Of a stretch of DNA of 64,000 bases, positions 17,726 to 26,489 are shown piece after piece (positions within the stretch are counted from its first letter, which is position 1; every line of letters begins with the position of its first letter). The DNA comes from Methanohalophilus levihalophilus. Lineage in GTDB: Archaea > Halobacteriota > Methanosarcinia > Methanosarcinales > Methanosarcinaceae. The stretch covers positions 60,240 to 124,239 of the forward strand of contig NZ_JAGGLK010000004.1 in the NCBI RefSeq assembly GCF_017874375.1. The letters are read 5' to 3'. The notes beneath the pieces were generated by a model. That model made no database searches and was not told the origin of the DNA. It saw only the letters and a program-made list of their open reading frames with translations. A program made the position numbers and the translations under genes.

Positions 17726-18889
17726 TCATTCATATCTCAATGCATCCAGTGGTTTCATCATGGATGCTTTCCAGGCAGGATAAAGACCTCCTATCAGGCT
17801 TGTCCCGATTCCAAAAGCAACTCCTGCACTGATGTAGAGGATTGTTGTTATAGAGAAGAAATAAGAGATGTCTTTTGTTATAAGGTAAATCAAACCCATA
17901 CTTCCACCTACCGTAAGTATTCCACCTGCTGCACTTGCGAGTATCCCGAGGAACAGGGCTTCATACAAAAACATTTTGAGAACATCGTTTTTTGATGCCC
18001 CTACAGCTTTCATGATGCCGATTTCACGAGTACGTTCCATGGTAGACATGAGCATGACATTGAGAATACTGACACCTGCAACCAGAAGGGAAATAGAACC
18101 AATCCCCATAAGGAACAGTGAAATTGATCTGAAAGCTGTATCAATTTCCTGGTTAATTATATTGGTTGCAAAGATTTCCACTTTTTTTTCTTTCCTGTTC
18201 AGCGTCTCATCAATATCATCCTTGACAGAATCTACCTGATTTATGTCCTCAACTACCACCACAACCTGATCGTAGCCATCCCCTTCTTCAGGATAGAGTT
18301 TTTCGTACATATCAAAAGAGGTGAAGATACTACCATCGGCACTTATATCAATTCCAATACCCTGCTCCTTAAGAATCCCAACCACACGGAGTCTTGATCC
18401 ATCAACTTCAACTTTGCTACCTGTTTTTAGTTCAAGTTCGGAAGCTAAACGATTTCCAACTACACATTCCGTAGATCCGGATTTGAAGAATCGGCCTTCT
18501 TCAAGCTCCACCAGATTTGAAAGCTTGTCTGATTCAATTCCATAAGCAGTTCCATAATAGATCTCATCCCGTGACTCAATGGCCTCGCCTGTCACCCAGA
18601 AAGGAATAATCTGCTCGATCCCGCGAACCCTCTCTATGTCCCCCACCTGCCTCTCAGTGACGGAATCTTCCCCGGCAGTAGGATAAATGATCAGCCGATC
18701 CCCAATATCCCCGAATGAATCCTCAACAGATAATTTGAGAGTGTTCCCAAGCACCCCCATGGAAGAAATTGCCATTACACCAATGATAATACCAATTGCC
18801 GCAAGGATAGTCCTTACTTTCTGCCGTTTAAGATTACGTTCCGCAAGCTGAGTGTACATATTGTTGCGAAAGCTGTCAATTGCCCTCAT
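17726..18889 (-). CDS. MacB/FtsX-type ABC transporter permease (second system)
   Basis: A 387-residue permease with the MacB layout: an N-terminal membrane segment (about 24-45), an extracellular domain and three C-terminal membrane segments ending LYPAWKASMMKPLDALRYE. I use the second ATG at 18889 because GGAGGT sits five bases before it; the ATG at 18904 has no ribosome site. The gene overlaps the ATPase by 14 bp. It is the last gene of an operon with a broken Yip1 gene, a secreted beta-sandwich protein and the ATPase. The exported or activated substrate is unknown. Confidence 0.88.
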   Translation of the reverse strand: MRAIDSFRNNMYTQLAERNLKRQKVRTILAAIGIIIGVMAISSMGVLGNTLKLSVEDSFGDIGDRLIIYPTAGEDSVTERQVGDIERVRGIEQIIPFWVTGEAIESRDEIYYGTAYGIESDKLSNLVELEEGRFFKSGSTECVVGNRLASELELKTGSKVEVDGSRLRVVGILKEQGIGIDISADGSIFTSFDMYEKLYPEEGDGYDQVVVVVEDINQVDSVKDDIDETLNRKEKKVEIFATNIINQEIDTAFRSISLFLMGIGSISLLVAGVSILNVMLMSTMERTREIGIMKAVGASKNDVLKMFLYEALFLGILASAAGGILTVGGSMGLIYLITKDISYFFSITTILYISAGVAFGIGTSLIGGLYPAWKASMMKPLDALRYE

Positions 18890-19559
18890 CAACGACCTCC
18901 CCATCCTGCAAACGTATCGTGTGGTGTGAATACTCGGTTATTTGCGGATCGTGCGTCACTACTATCAGGGTTCTGCCCCGGTGATTCAGATTGCTTAGCA
19001 GTTCCATTACCCCTTTTCCGGTTTTGGAATCCAGGTTTCCGGTTGGCTCGTCGGCAAGAATAATTGGAGGATCATTGGCAAGTGCCCGGGCAATTGCGAC
19101 CCGCTGTTGTTGGCCACCGGAAAGTTCATTTGGTTTATGTGTTGCATATTCAGGATCCAGACTTGCATCTTCAAGAAGCTTGAGTGCCTTTTCCTGCCGC
19201 TTCTCTTTAGGAATACGGTTGAAAATCATGGGAATTTCAACGTTCTCAAGAGCAGTAAGTGTTGGAATCAGATTGAATTGCTGGAAAATGAAGCCGATGT
19301 TATTCCTCCTGATACGAGTCAATTCATCATCGGTAACCTTTTGGATATCAACACCATTAATGCGAACAATGCCACTGGTCGGCTGATCAAGACACCCTAT
19401 CATGTTCAGAAGCGTGGATTTCCCCGATCCGGATGAACCCATGATGGTCGTAAAATCACCTTGTTCAATCGAGAAGGAGACACCATTTAGGGCATGTACT
19501 TTATTTTTGCCCATCTGGTACACACGGGTGACATCCTGAACCTCAACTATCCTGTTCAT
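18876..19559 (-). CDS. MacB/LolD-type ABC transporter ATPase (second system)
   Basis: A 227-residue ATP-binding subunit with intact Walker A (GSSGSGKST), Q-loop (FIFQQFNLIPT), LSGGQQQRV signature, Walker B (IILADEPTGNLD) and H-loop (VVTHDPQ). Its start overlaps the end of the preceding secreted-protein gene by 17 bp, and its end overlaps the permease gene, so all are coupled. It energises the FtsX-type permease downstream. It is a paralogue of the ATPase at 5.6-6.2 kb. Confidence 0.92.
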   Translation of the reverse strand: MNRIVEVQDVTRVYQMGKNKVHALNGVSFSIEQGDFTTIMGSSGSGKSTLLNMIGCLDQPTSGIVRINGVDIQKVTDDELTRIRRNNIGFIFQQFNLIPTLTALENVEIPMIFNRIPKEKRQEKALKLLEDASLDPEYATHKPNELSGGQQQRVAIARALANDPPIILADEPTGNLDSKTGKGVMELLSNLNHRGRTLIVVTHDPQITEYSHHTIRLQDGEVVDEGN

Positions 19560-20778
19560 CGTTCACAACCTGGGAATCCGGCTCTTTCGAGCTTTTCCAT
19601 GAGCGATAGATAACAAAGCCAATGACTCCTGTAGATAGCAAAATGATGGCCCACACATAAACCGGAATGCCACTTTCAGAACTGGAAGATGAAACACGGC
19701 CAGACTCCAGTGGAAGATTTTCTATAGCACTTGCGTAGGTATTGCCTGAATCCCTGAATTCAATAAGAACCGGTATTTCAGTTACATTATCACCTGTTAC
19801 CAAAGCAGATAATTCAAACCCACTAAAATCATCTGCCTCTAATGTGCCTATAAAATAGCTACCGGAAGGCTGGACTGGTTCGATTCCTTCCTCAGGGTAA
19901 ATGGATAAAATAACATTCTGGGCAGATGTTGTGCCAAAGTTATTCAGATCTCCGGTAAAAAGATAACTGTTTCCAAATCTGGTGATTTCAAGATTAGTAA
20001 ATATGAGTGAAGATCTTTCCACAATTTCGAGAGTTGTATCTTCCGTAAAAGTGTGAAGATTATCGCCGTTGTAGTAGAAAACATCGAAAGATATGTCTTT
20101 GACCCCTTCAGAAGACTGCATTGTATTCAGGGTGAGACTGACAGCAGAACTGTTGCCTCCCTCAATATTGCCTACGAAGTATTCAGACGGTGTGAAGCCA
20201 ACATCGTTTCCTTTGGGTATAACAATAACGCCTGTTACCGACCCGGATAGTGGGTTTACTACATCAACAGAGACTGTGGATATTTCATTGATAGTAGTTG
20301 CAGGAAAGTCGGCAATAATCAAATCGACCTTCCGGGAATCAACCTTTACCGGAACCTTGTAGTTCAAATCCTGCATATCGCTGCCACCCACAATTTCAAG
20401 ATTGAGGTAATGGGTTCCAGATGAAGCATTGGCTGATGCACGAATATTGAATGTAAATGTGATTGAATCACCAGGACCCAGAAGGCCAACGTCTGTAAAC
20501 GTTGTGCCACCGGATTTCACAGAATCCTCACCTTTGAGAGTTGCACTGGCGACGTATGCATTCATATCGAAAGTTTCGTCATCTTCCTCAACATAAACTT
20601 CACCACTTGCCATATTTTTTAATTCAAAAGTAATCGTGCCGGAATCTCCCGGAAGCAGTACAACGGGATCAACGGTGTAGGTCACGGAAACCGTAGGACG
20701 TATTTCAGTGTCTGCACTTGCCGGAACCAGCATAATACAAAGAATTGCAAAAAAAGAAAAAAGGAAAACTGGTTTCAT
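19543..20778 (-). CDS. Secreted, C-terminally anchored S-layer-domain-like (COG1361) protein
   Basis: A 411-residue exported protein: signal peptide (1-22, ending PASA), several extracellular beta-sandwich repeats of the CARDB/COG1361 type (for example VSVTYTVDPVVLLPGDSGTI and ITFELKNMASGEVY), and a C-terminal membrane anchor (about 372-392) with a basic cytoplasmic tail. In archaea such proteins are often encoded beside MacB-type ABC genes, as here, and probably serve as the extracellular partner of the permease. Its ATG overlaps the stop of the original Yip1 frame (TGATG), showing it was translationally coupled to that gene. Confidence 0.8.
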   Translation of the reverse strand: MKPVFLFSFFAILCIMLVPASADTEIRPTVSVTYTVDPVVLLPGDSGTITFELKNMASGEVYVEEDDETFDMNAYVASATLKGEDSVKSGGTTFTDVGLLGPGDSITFTFNIRASANASSGTHYLNLEIVGGSDMQDLNYKVPVKVDSRKVDLIIADFPATTINEISTVSVDVVNPLSGSVTGVIVIPKGNDVGFTPSEYFVGNIEGGNSSAVSLTLNTMQSSEGVKDISFDVFYYNGDNLHTFTEDTTLEIVERSSLIFTNLEITRFGNSYLFTGDLNNFGTTSAQNVILSIYPEEGIEPVQPSGSYFIGTLEADDFSGFELSALVTGDNVTEIPVLIEFRDSGNTYASAIENLPLESGRVSSSSSESGIPVYVWAIILLSTGVIGFVIYRSWKSSKEPDSQVVNDEQDS

Positions 20779-21404
20779 CAGAAGACACCTAAATTAAAAA
20801 TGGAATAAAGTATGTACAATCCTACTGGAATACCCACTGTTATAGCGGCATTTTTAGTAGTAAGGGAGCGAGCGTGCTTCATACCGAATATCCAGATGTT
20901 TGCACTCCATTACATGAAGATAATTCCGATGATGGAAACCGCCTGAAGGACTGGATCCGCAGCGATAAGTTCAGCATAGGCTGCACTATCTTCTATATTG
21001 ATATTTTGCAAATTTCCCGCAAGACTCTGTATGCCAACAATTCCGACAATGGAACTGAGTATCGTAGGAATGTAACCATAGCCTACAACTTCAAGAGACC
21101 GTTTGAAAGATCCTTCCCCCCCTAAAAGTGCGGAGATTCCATGGAAGATTCCTGTGTAGATTAGCCACATAATGAAAATCGATATAAAGGCACCTATTGC
21201 CCCTCCAATTGCAGCTATTGAGGAAAAAGAAGAAGCTTCCGGGATATTCGCAAGAACAGCGTTCGTCATAATATATCCGCTTACTCCTGAAATTAGAGCT
21301 GTAACGAATACAATTAAAAAGGGAATCTTTAGTTCGATCGGATCTTGCATTTTCTCACTGAAAAATGCATTTGGATTAGTTAACACACCTGTAATTTCAG
21401 CCAT
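20778..21404 (-). pseudogene. Yip1-family membrane protein interrupted by an in-frame TAA
   Basis: The frame opens at 21404 and gives 164 residues of a Yip1-type protein with four membrane segments. A TAA at 20912-20910 then interrupts it. Without that codon the same frame continues for 43 residues (WSANIWIFGMKHARSL...) with one more membrane segment, and stops exactly at the ATG of the next gene (TGATG). The continued similarity and the perfect operon joint show that the intact gene was 208 residues long. A single base change (TTA to TAA) would explain the stop. A truncated 164-residue product may still be made. Confidence 0.82.
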
Positions 21405-21441
21405 TTCATTTCCTCAACATCATCATATTCTGTAATAAGAG

Positions 21442-21475
21442 TTAAGAGTTTCCAGACTCTTGATAAGACGCGATA
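21442..21475 (-). terminator. Hairpin after the third candidate small RNA
   Basis: AAGAGT and ACTCTT (21444-21461) form a perfect 6-bp stem. In minus orientation it lies about 15 nt beyond the end of the structured element at 21476-21540. It has no long T run, so its role as a terminator is uncertain. Confidence 0.3.
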
Positions 21476-21540
21476 ATGAGACTGGAGAAAGAGGGGTGGC
21501 GTATGGTGGTGGTACAAGTTAAGCCAGTGCCCAGCCTCAT
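21476..21540 (-). ncRNA. Candidate small RNA with CCACC loop (single copy)
   Basis: In minus orientation the segment opens with ATGAGG and closes with CTCAT, enclosing ACTGG/CCAGT as a second helix with a GC-rich bulge. The loop carries GTACCACCACCATACGCC, close to words shared by the tandem elements at 45 kb (GTACCACCACC and CCATACCGCC). A minus-strand TATA box (21563-21570, TTTATAGC) lies about 26 nt before the predicted first base at 21540. No reading frame of note overlaps it. Confidence 0.45.
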
Positions 21541-21733
21541 CATCGATTGCAAGTATAAATTGGCTATAAAGTAAATAAACCTTTCTATTTTTAGACAGGT
21601 TTTTGGATATATCTTTTGTCCTGCAGGTTTTTCACCCCCTTCCCTGCAGAAAAAAGCTTTCATCCGAGCGAATAGGGATAAATGAAAAAAAGTCAGATAG
21701 AAAGAAAAAGACCGGACAGGTGAGCCCGGAAAC

Positions 21734-22060
21734 TCAGCATTTAGGAAGTTTATCCCGGGCATTACAATCGGAAAGCAGTTCCAGACCTTTGTCTGTCAGC
21801 CTGTAGGATCCGCCTTCGGTTTTGATGAAATCGCCACTCAGCAGGAAGTCAACATGATACTTAATCGAAGTATCATCAGAATCAACTGCTCCTGCCAATT
21901 CATTTTCAGCGATTCCAAAACTACCAATCGCTGAGATCATTTTCCTCCTCAGGGGATGGGAAGCAGCCTTGTTCATGAGATCATGTTCCTGTTTAACAGC
22001 TTCACCCTGAGAGGGAGCACGCATCATTATATCATCAAGTTCGTCGTAATCTTCATCCAT
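21734..22060 (-). CDS. Winged-helix (ArsR-like) transcriptional regulator
   Basis: A 108-residue protein with an ArsR-type DNA-binding domain in the middle (HPLRRKMISAIGSFGIAENELA and VDSDDTSIKYHVDFL), followed by a wing (GGSYRLTDKGLELL). I place the start at 22060, not the upstream ATG at 22096. The TATA box at 22108-22114 predicts a transcript start near 22086, beyond the upstream ATG, and GGGGTTAG precedes the inner ATG. It is divergent from rubrerythrin with about 175 bp between them, so it might regulate that gene; there is no direct evidence. Confidence 0.72.
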   Translation of the reverse strand: MDEDYDELDDIMMRAPSQGEAVKQEHDLMNKAASHPLRRKMISAIGSFGIAENELAGAVDSDDTSIKYHVDFLLSGDFIKTEGGSYRLTDKGLELLSDCNARDKLPKC

Positions 22061-22235
22061 TATTCTAACCCCGTATTTTAATTTCCGACTATTCATAACT
22101 ATTAATCATTTATATTGTTATTGGTAAAGGGAACATGAGAACTGCAAAACGGCAGTACCGATATTGCAGCATACAGTTATCATCATATACTGTTATAATC
22201 ATAGGTCTTTCAAATAAAATTGAGGAGTTTTTGAT

Positions 22236-22727
22236 ATGAGTACAATGGAAAATCTGGAAGGTGCATTTACAGGTGAATCAATGGCAAACAGGAAATACCT
22301 CGCGTTTGCAAAAAAAGCAGATGAAGACGGACATCCACAGATTGCAAAACTTTTCAGGGCAGCAGCAGCTGCGGAAACAGTGCATGCACACAATCATCTT
22401 GGCATTATGGGTGGCATAAAGAGTACCGAGGAAAACCTGAAGGAAGCTATTGAAGGTGAAACCTTCGAATTTACTGAAATGTATCCAGAATTCATTGAAA
22501 AAGCAAATGAGGAAGGAGAAGGCAAAGCTGCATGGAGTTTCAAGGTTGCAAATGAAGTTGAAGCCATCCACGCAGAACTGTACAAGAAAGCACTTGAAAA
22601 TATCGGAAACAACGAAGAAGTAGACTACTATGTCTGCGAGGTTTGTGGAAATACTGTAGAAGGCAGCGCACCTGATGTTTGTCCGATTTGTGGTGCTCCC
22701 GCTTCCAAATTTGAAAAAATTAACTAA
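22236..22727 (+). CDS. rbr: Rubrerythrin
   Basis: A 163-residue rubrerythrin: an N-terminal four-helix ferritin-like domain with di-iron ligands (Glu14, AAAETVHAHN around 45-53, NEVEAIH around 106-112) and a C-terminal rubredoxin-type [Fe(SCys)4] site formed by C134, C137, C149 and C152. It reduces hydrogen peroxide in the cytoplasm of anaerobes using rubredoxin or NAD(P)H-linked donors. GAGGAG ahead of the ATG is a strong ribosome site. A perfect hairpin terminator follows. The neighbouring broken Rieske gene lies convergently downstream. Confidence 0.95.
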   Translation: MSTMENLEGAFTGESMANRKYLAFAKKADEDGHPQIAKLFRAAAAAETVHAHNHLGIMGGIKSTEENLKEAIEGETFEFTEMYPEFIEKANEEGEGKAAWSFKVANEVEAIHAELYKKALENIGNNEEVDYYVCEVCGNTVEGSAPDVCPICGAPASKFEKIN

Positions 22728-22756
22728 AATCCGGTTCAACCGGATTTCTCTTTTAC
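22727..22756 (+). terminator. Rubrerythrin terminator hairpin
   Basis: AAATCCGGTT and AACCGGATTT form a perfect 10-bp dyad around a single C, starting at the rubrerythrin stop. It is followed by a T-rich tract. Confidence 0.65.
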
Positions 22757-22776
22757 TTATCACGTGGCAAATTAGT

Positions 22777-23111
22777 TCATAGTGCTATTAGCACTTGATT
22801 TTCTTCAACTTTTAAATCAAATGTTTTCTGATCGTGGCACTTCCCGGAAAAAGCCAGTGTCATGAAATCCACGTTCTTTACAACCTTTCCTGAAGTCACA
22901 TCATATTTACATCCATGAGAAGGACATTTGACTATTTTCCCCTTAGTTTCCCCGAAGGAAGATCTCCCTTCATGTGACTGCAGACAGCATCCATTGCGTA
23001 AAAGTCACCTTCAATATTGGCAACGAGGATTTTCTGCCCGTTAACTTCGATTCCTTTCATTTCCCCTTCAGGAATTTCATTGGTCTTACATAATTCAAGG
23101 TATTCAGCCAT
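22777..23111 (-). pseudogene. Rieske-type [2Fe-2S] ferredoxin with a frameshift
   Basis: Two frames together encode about 111 residues of a small Rieske protein. Starting at 23111 (with GGGGAG before it), the first frame gives MAEYLELCKTNEIPEG through the first ligand pair CSH (AVCSHMKGDL) and ends in TAG at 22932. The second frame resumes at about 22965 with GKIVKCPSHGCKYDV, the second ligand pair CPSH, and runs to a TGA at 22777. The span is 335 nt, so one base is missing. Intact relatives pass electrons to oxygenases or other reductases. It is either a recent pseudogene or a sequencing error in the run of G and A bases. Confidence 0.82.
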
Positions 23112-23186
23112 GCATTCTCCCCAACCTAATATTTGGCTAAAAGCGTAAAAAGGTTACTGGAAGGTAGCATGTAGAAAAGCGTAATT

Positions 23187-24476
23187 TCACACGAATTGAC
23201 CATAGAGACTTTCGAGATCTTTATCTGAAACTGATTGTGCAATTGACTTATGATAATTGCTGTCAACACCCCTGGACGAAGAAAATTCCTTGTTTGCAGC
23301 CTTCATATTACTCAGGCCAATTTCTTCATAAAGACCATAAACCATAACAAATGATTTATCATAACCAAAATCTACCTGCCCTGCATTGCTGGAATTATAA
23401 GTAGCAGGTACAGACCACTCATCAAGATCTAAAGCATAAAGTGATTCCGCCTCATCATAACCCTCAAAGAAATTATCTTTCATTGAGGATGATGCAGTGG
23501 AATCGGTTTTTTCCAGTGCCAGATATGTGTAGAAGTTGGCATAACCTTCATGCATCCACAATTCATCAAAATGGCAACCACGAGTCCAGCAATGTACTAT
23601 TTCATGAATAAGCACCTGATCACTGGCTGAATTTAAAATAGAGATTTTGCCGTTACCATTATTGAACCCCTTATAGCCGTTCATTTCAGAAAATGAGCAT
23701 TCGGTAATGATGATATTGGTATTTCCCGGATACGGAATTCCCCAAAGTTCCTCCTGCAAAGGGAGATTTTCCTTTACAACATCAAGCTTATGTTGAGCCC
23801 ATTCATCTTCCCCCTCCCAGTATTCAACGCTGATTGTCACATTGTTTAATTCAAGTGGGACAACACATGTAGCAACTTTTGTATCGGTTTTTTTGGCACA
23901 TGAAACCAGAGAAGGAGATTTCCAAATGTTTCCAGATTCAAATTTATAGATTGTTTTTCCGGAATCTGAAGAAACAACATAATCATTTCCGGAAACCTGT
24001 GTTTCATACCCTTCTTCAACTATGAGAGTCACATCTGCAGATTCTACTGTTTCCTGAACATAAAAAGTGGCCGAAGAGGGAGTTGCGGGAATATCATATT
24101 CAATTGTGAAGGCATAGCTCTCACCATACCACACACGTTCATCAAACTCAAACAGGAAATAGCCATTGTTGTTTTCACTGAATTGGACAGGTGAAGAAAT
24201 GTCATAGGCGATAAGATTGGAAGCCTTGTCTGGAATGTAGTAGCTCAGCGAAGAATAGTACCCTTGCCAGAAACGAGTATCTTCATCCTGGTTTGTGAAG
24301 GAAATATATTTTGTAACATGAACTGAACCGGACTTTACTTCATAAGTTGAATCAACATGAGTATCGGTTTGCTCCCACCCTGCAGAAACAGGCACAACTG
24401 CAAATAGGGCCAATATAAAAAGTACAGAAAATAAATAAAAAGTATTCCTGATCCGAAGAGTCTTCCCAGCCATCAT
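23187..24476 (-). CDS. Secreted gluzincin-type metallopeptidase
   Basis: A 429-residue exported protein with a signal peptide (about 8-32). The N-terminal half is beta-rich; the catalytic part carries HEIVH (H291, E292, H295), followed by LWMHEGYANFY with the probable third zinc ligand E310. The LW(x)HEGYA element matches the M1/M61 pattern LWLNEGFA, although the HExxH-to-Glu distance is shorter (14 residues). It probably cleaves peptides or cell-surface proteins outside the cell. No C-terminal anchor is visible. It is a single gene with no obvious operon partner. Confidence 0.78.
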   Translation of the reverse strand: MMAGKTLRIRNTFYLFSVLFILALFAVVPVSAGWEQTDTHVDSTYEVKSGSVHVTKYISFTNQDEDTRFWQGYYSSLSYYIPDKASNLIAYDISSPVQFSENNNGYFLFEFDERVWYGESYAFTIEYDIPATPSSATFYVQETVESADVTLIVEEGYETQVSGNDYVVSSDSGKTIYKFESGNIWKSPSLVSCAKKTDTKVATCVVPLELNNVTISVEYWEGEDEWAQHKLDVVKENLPLQEELWGIPYPGNTNIIITECSFSEMNGYKGFNNGNGKISILNSASDQVLIHEIVHCWTRGCHFDELWMHEGYANFYTYLALEKTDSTASSSMKDNFFEGYDEAESLYALDLDEWSVPATYNSSNAGQVDFGYDKSFVMVYGLYEEIGLSNMKAANKEFSSSRGVDSNYHKSIAQSVSDKDLESLYGQFV

Positions 24477-24623
24477 GCATTTTTAAGTTTTTATGTACAT
24501 GGACATAACCAACATGGCAACAAACGCATTATGTGTGTACATGAGTGCACAAATTGAACAGAAAAATATGCATGCAAAGTGAAAAGGAAAAAATCAGCCA
24601 ACTAAAAAAGCCCGAGTGGCCGC

Positions 24624-25205
24624 TCATTCAATGAGTCCAAAAAGTTCCTGATATTTACTACTAGCAGCAACAGAAGGTAATTCAAGAATAGTAGCATTAG
24701 AATTAATCCTTATGAGGAAAGCACGCAGGTCTTCAACCTGTCCTTCACCTGCTGAACCCCGGTTAATGCAAATAATATCTGAGTCCCGTATCTGTGACAG
24801 GAAAAACTCCGGATATACAGGAATATCGATCCTGAATGTTTCAGCATTTACAAAGTAAACTATTGGGGAAAAAGAGAGGTTAGGAAGTTTCATTGGTTCA
24901 AGACTTTCCCTGGTTTCAAGGAGTAAAGTGCTCCCAGACAATTCTATTACGATAAAATCGGAATTACGCATTTTCTTTAGCATTTTTTCAAGAACAAAGC
25001 GCAAACTGCATGGCGTACAGTCCAAAAACAACTCAGTAACCGTAAGGCCTGGAATAGAAGAATCTTTGTAGCCAGAGTCGTATTCCCCTTTTTCAGTTAT
25101 AATGAGAGCCCCTTTTTGCCCTTGCGCAACAAGCTTCTTCCCAAGAGCAAAAACGGCATCCCTTTTTCCACTTTCCGGCCTGCCGGCCATTATAATGAAT
25201 TTCAT
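24624..25205 (-). CDS. CobW/UreG-like P-loop protein with a degenerate Walker A
   Basis: A 193-residue protein with a nucleotide-binding layout: the loop GRPESGKR (8-15) resembles Walker A, but the Ser/Thr after GK is Arg15. A C63-T-P-C66 motif matches the position of the metal-binding CxCC of CobW/COG0523 and HypB/UreG metallochaperones, and FIVIELSGS (about 94-102) corresponds to Walker B. The changed P-loop suggests weak or absent nucleotide hydrolysis. It may handle a metal or corrinoid protein; no neighbour clarifies this. It stands alone. Confidence 0.6.
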   Translation of the reverse strand: MKFIIMAGRPESGKRDAVFALGKKLVAQGQKGALIITEKGEYDSGYKDSSIPGLTVTELFLDCTPCSLRFVLEKMLKKMRNSDFIVIELSGSTLLLETRESLEPMKLPNLSFSPIVYFVNAETFRIDIPVYPEFFLSQIRDSDIICINRGSAGEGQVEDLRAFLIRINSNATILELPSVAASSKYQELFGLIE

Positions 25206-25890
25206 AAATAACCCATGGAAGCATTACTTTTTCCAGCACCAATTCCAATCATAGATATCCAATACAACTCGGAGAGATTGATATAAAAAAGTGTTCATTG
25301 TCCCACAAAACTAATTTTCAAAGACATGGAAAACACGGCAATACAACATGAAATATTGATTGCCAAAGGAATCTATCGAAACGTTGTTTTTAGGGAAATT
25401 TGAGGCAAATACACAAAGGTATTAAAAAGCAATTAAAATTTTTAATTGAAACGAAGTTTGATGAAAGTTTTATAAACCATAGCATATAATGATATGATTG
25501 GGCCGCATTAGCGGCACAAAAAGGAGTTTGGTCCCCTGGGGAGGGGATTATCACATTGGTTCCATTTGCTTCTATATCATATATAGTTGTAAATGGAACT
25601 ATTTATTAACGGCGTTAACAGTGTGTATTGAAGTCTACTATACATGAGGAGAGAGAGAGAATGCTTGACAAACTAAGCTAAAGAAGCAGACTCCATCCAT
25701 CCCGCTCCATCATAGGTAGCTACTTCATGGATTGTCATGTACTCCCATAAAGATGTTAAAATGTTCTGATTCCTTTCTCCATTCAGCAACCAGAAACGCA
25801 CAACTTTTTTTGAATACAGGAAGAAAGTTTCTAAAAGCGAAAAAAATTAAGACTCTACCATTGAAAAGTGGTATGTAAAAAATAAGGGAG
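25206..25890 (+). other. Long non-coding region with promoter, hairpins and a six-codon frame
   Basis: A TATA box (TTTATAAA, about 25470-25477) predicts a plus-strand transcript starting near 25500. This RNA would begin with GCCGC-ATTA-GCGGC (25503-25516), continue through a C-rich/G-rich hairpin (TCCCC...GGGGA, about 25532-25548) and a GTTCCATTT/AAATGGAAC stem (25559-25604), and reach AGGAGAGAGAGAG before an ATG at 25661. That ATG opens only six codons (MLDKLS, then TAA). Shifting frame after the stop gives only a few more residues, so a dead gene or a leader peptide are both possible. Nothing else is recognisable up to the tRNA gene. Confidence 0.4.
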
Positions 25891-25962
25891 TACACCAGCC
25901 GGGATTCGAACCCGGGTTCGAGCGTTGGCAACGCCCGGTGATAACCACTACACTACTGGTGT
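25891..25962 (-). tRNA. tRNA-Gly (anticodon GCC)
   Basis: A cloverleaf of 72 nt: acceptor ACACCAG/CTGGTGT, T arm GTTCGAATC, and an anticodon loop TTGCCAA between GGGCG and CGCTC. The 3' CCA is not encoded. Position 1 is A, unlike the usual G of archaeal tRNA-Gly. Confidence 0.9.
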
Positions 25963-25974
25963 ATATTCGATGTT

Positions 25975-26051
25975 TGGTGCCCAGACCCGGACTCGAACCG
26001 GGGACAACTGCCTCTTCAGGGCAGCGCTCTCCCAAACTGAGCTACCTGGGC
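25975..26051 (-). tRNA. tRNA-Phe (anticodon GAA)
   Basis: Acceptor GCCCAGG/TCTGGGC, D arm with GCTCAG, anticodon stem CTGCC/GGCAG with loop CTGAAGA, and T loop GGTTCGAGTCC. The 3' CCA is encoded (25975-25977). Confidence 0.95.
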
Positions 26052-26104
26052 AATGAGAGCATCACATAGATAATGTGTTTGCATTTATAGTTATCGAATT
26101 GTTG

Positions 26105-26181
26105 TGGTGGGCCCGCGGAGAGTCGAACTCCGGACCTCCGCCATGTCAAGGCGACGTCATAACCATCTAGACCACGAGCCC
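26105..26181 (-). tRNA. tRNA-Val (anticodon GAC)
   Basis: Acceptor GGGCTCG/CGGGCCC, anticodon stem CGCC/GGCG with loop TTGACAT, T loop GTTCGACTC, and an encoded CCA (26105-26107). It forms a minus-strand cluster with tRNA-Phe and tRNA-Gly. Confidence 0.95.
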
Positions 26182-26489
26182 ATACAATTTGCTGACATCC
26201 ACAAAAACGAGGATGCCTTCTACTTCAGGAAACAAGCCCCGAAGCAAACACTCCTATACAAATTTACCCTATATATAATTTGTTCCACCCACCGGTTGCC
26301 CATATAAAGCAACGGAAAGAGTAAGAGCAAAACAGACTGAAAAACAGAATAATTCCAAAAAAGATAATTGACTTTCTTTAAATTAATCTTGAAATTAGTA
26401 GGAGTGAGCGGTAAAAACAATCCGACTGTTCTAATTTATTAATTCTTCATTAACAACAGTTATATATCGGTAATGCGATTAGGAAGGGC
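26182..26489. other. Non-coding gap between the tRNA cluster and the mnh operon
   Basis: The gap holds TATA-like AT-rich stretches: CCTATATATAA near 26269-26279 and GTTATATATCGG near 26458-26469. The second is about 25 nt before the mnhA ATG, so a leaderless mnh transcript is possible. No gene is visible. Confidence 0.35.

Noticed and set aside
25725..25931. Minus-strand reading frame overlapping tRNA-Gly
   Set aside because: It runs through the tRNA gene, has no ribosome site and no recognisable family.
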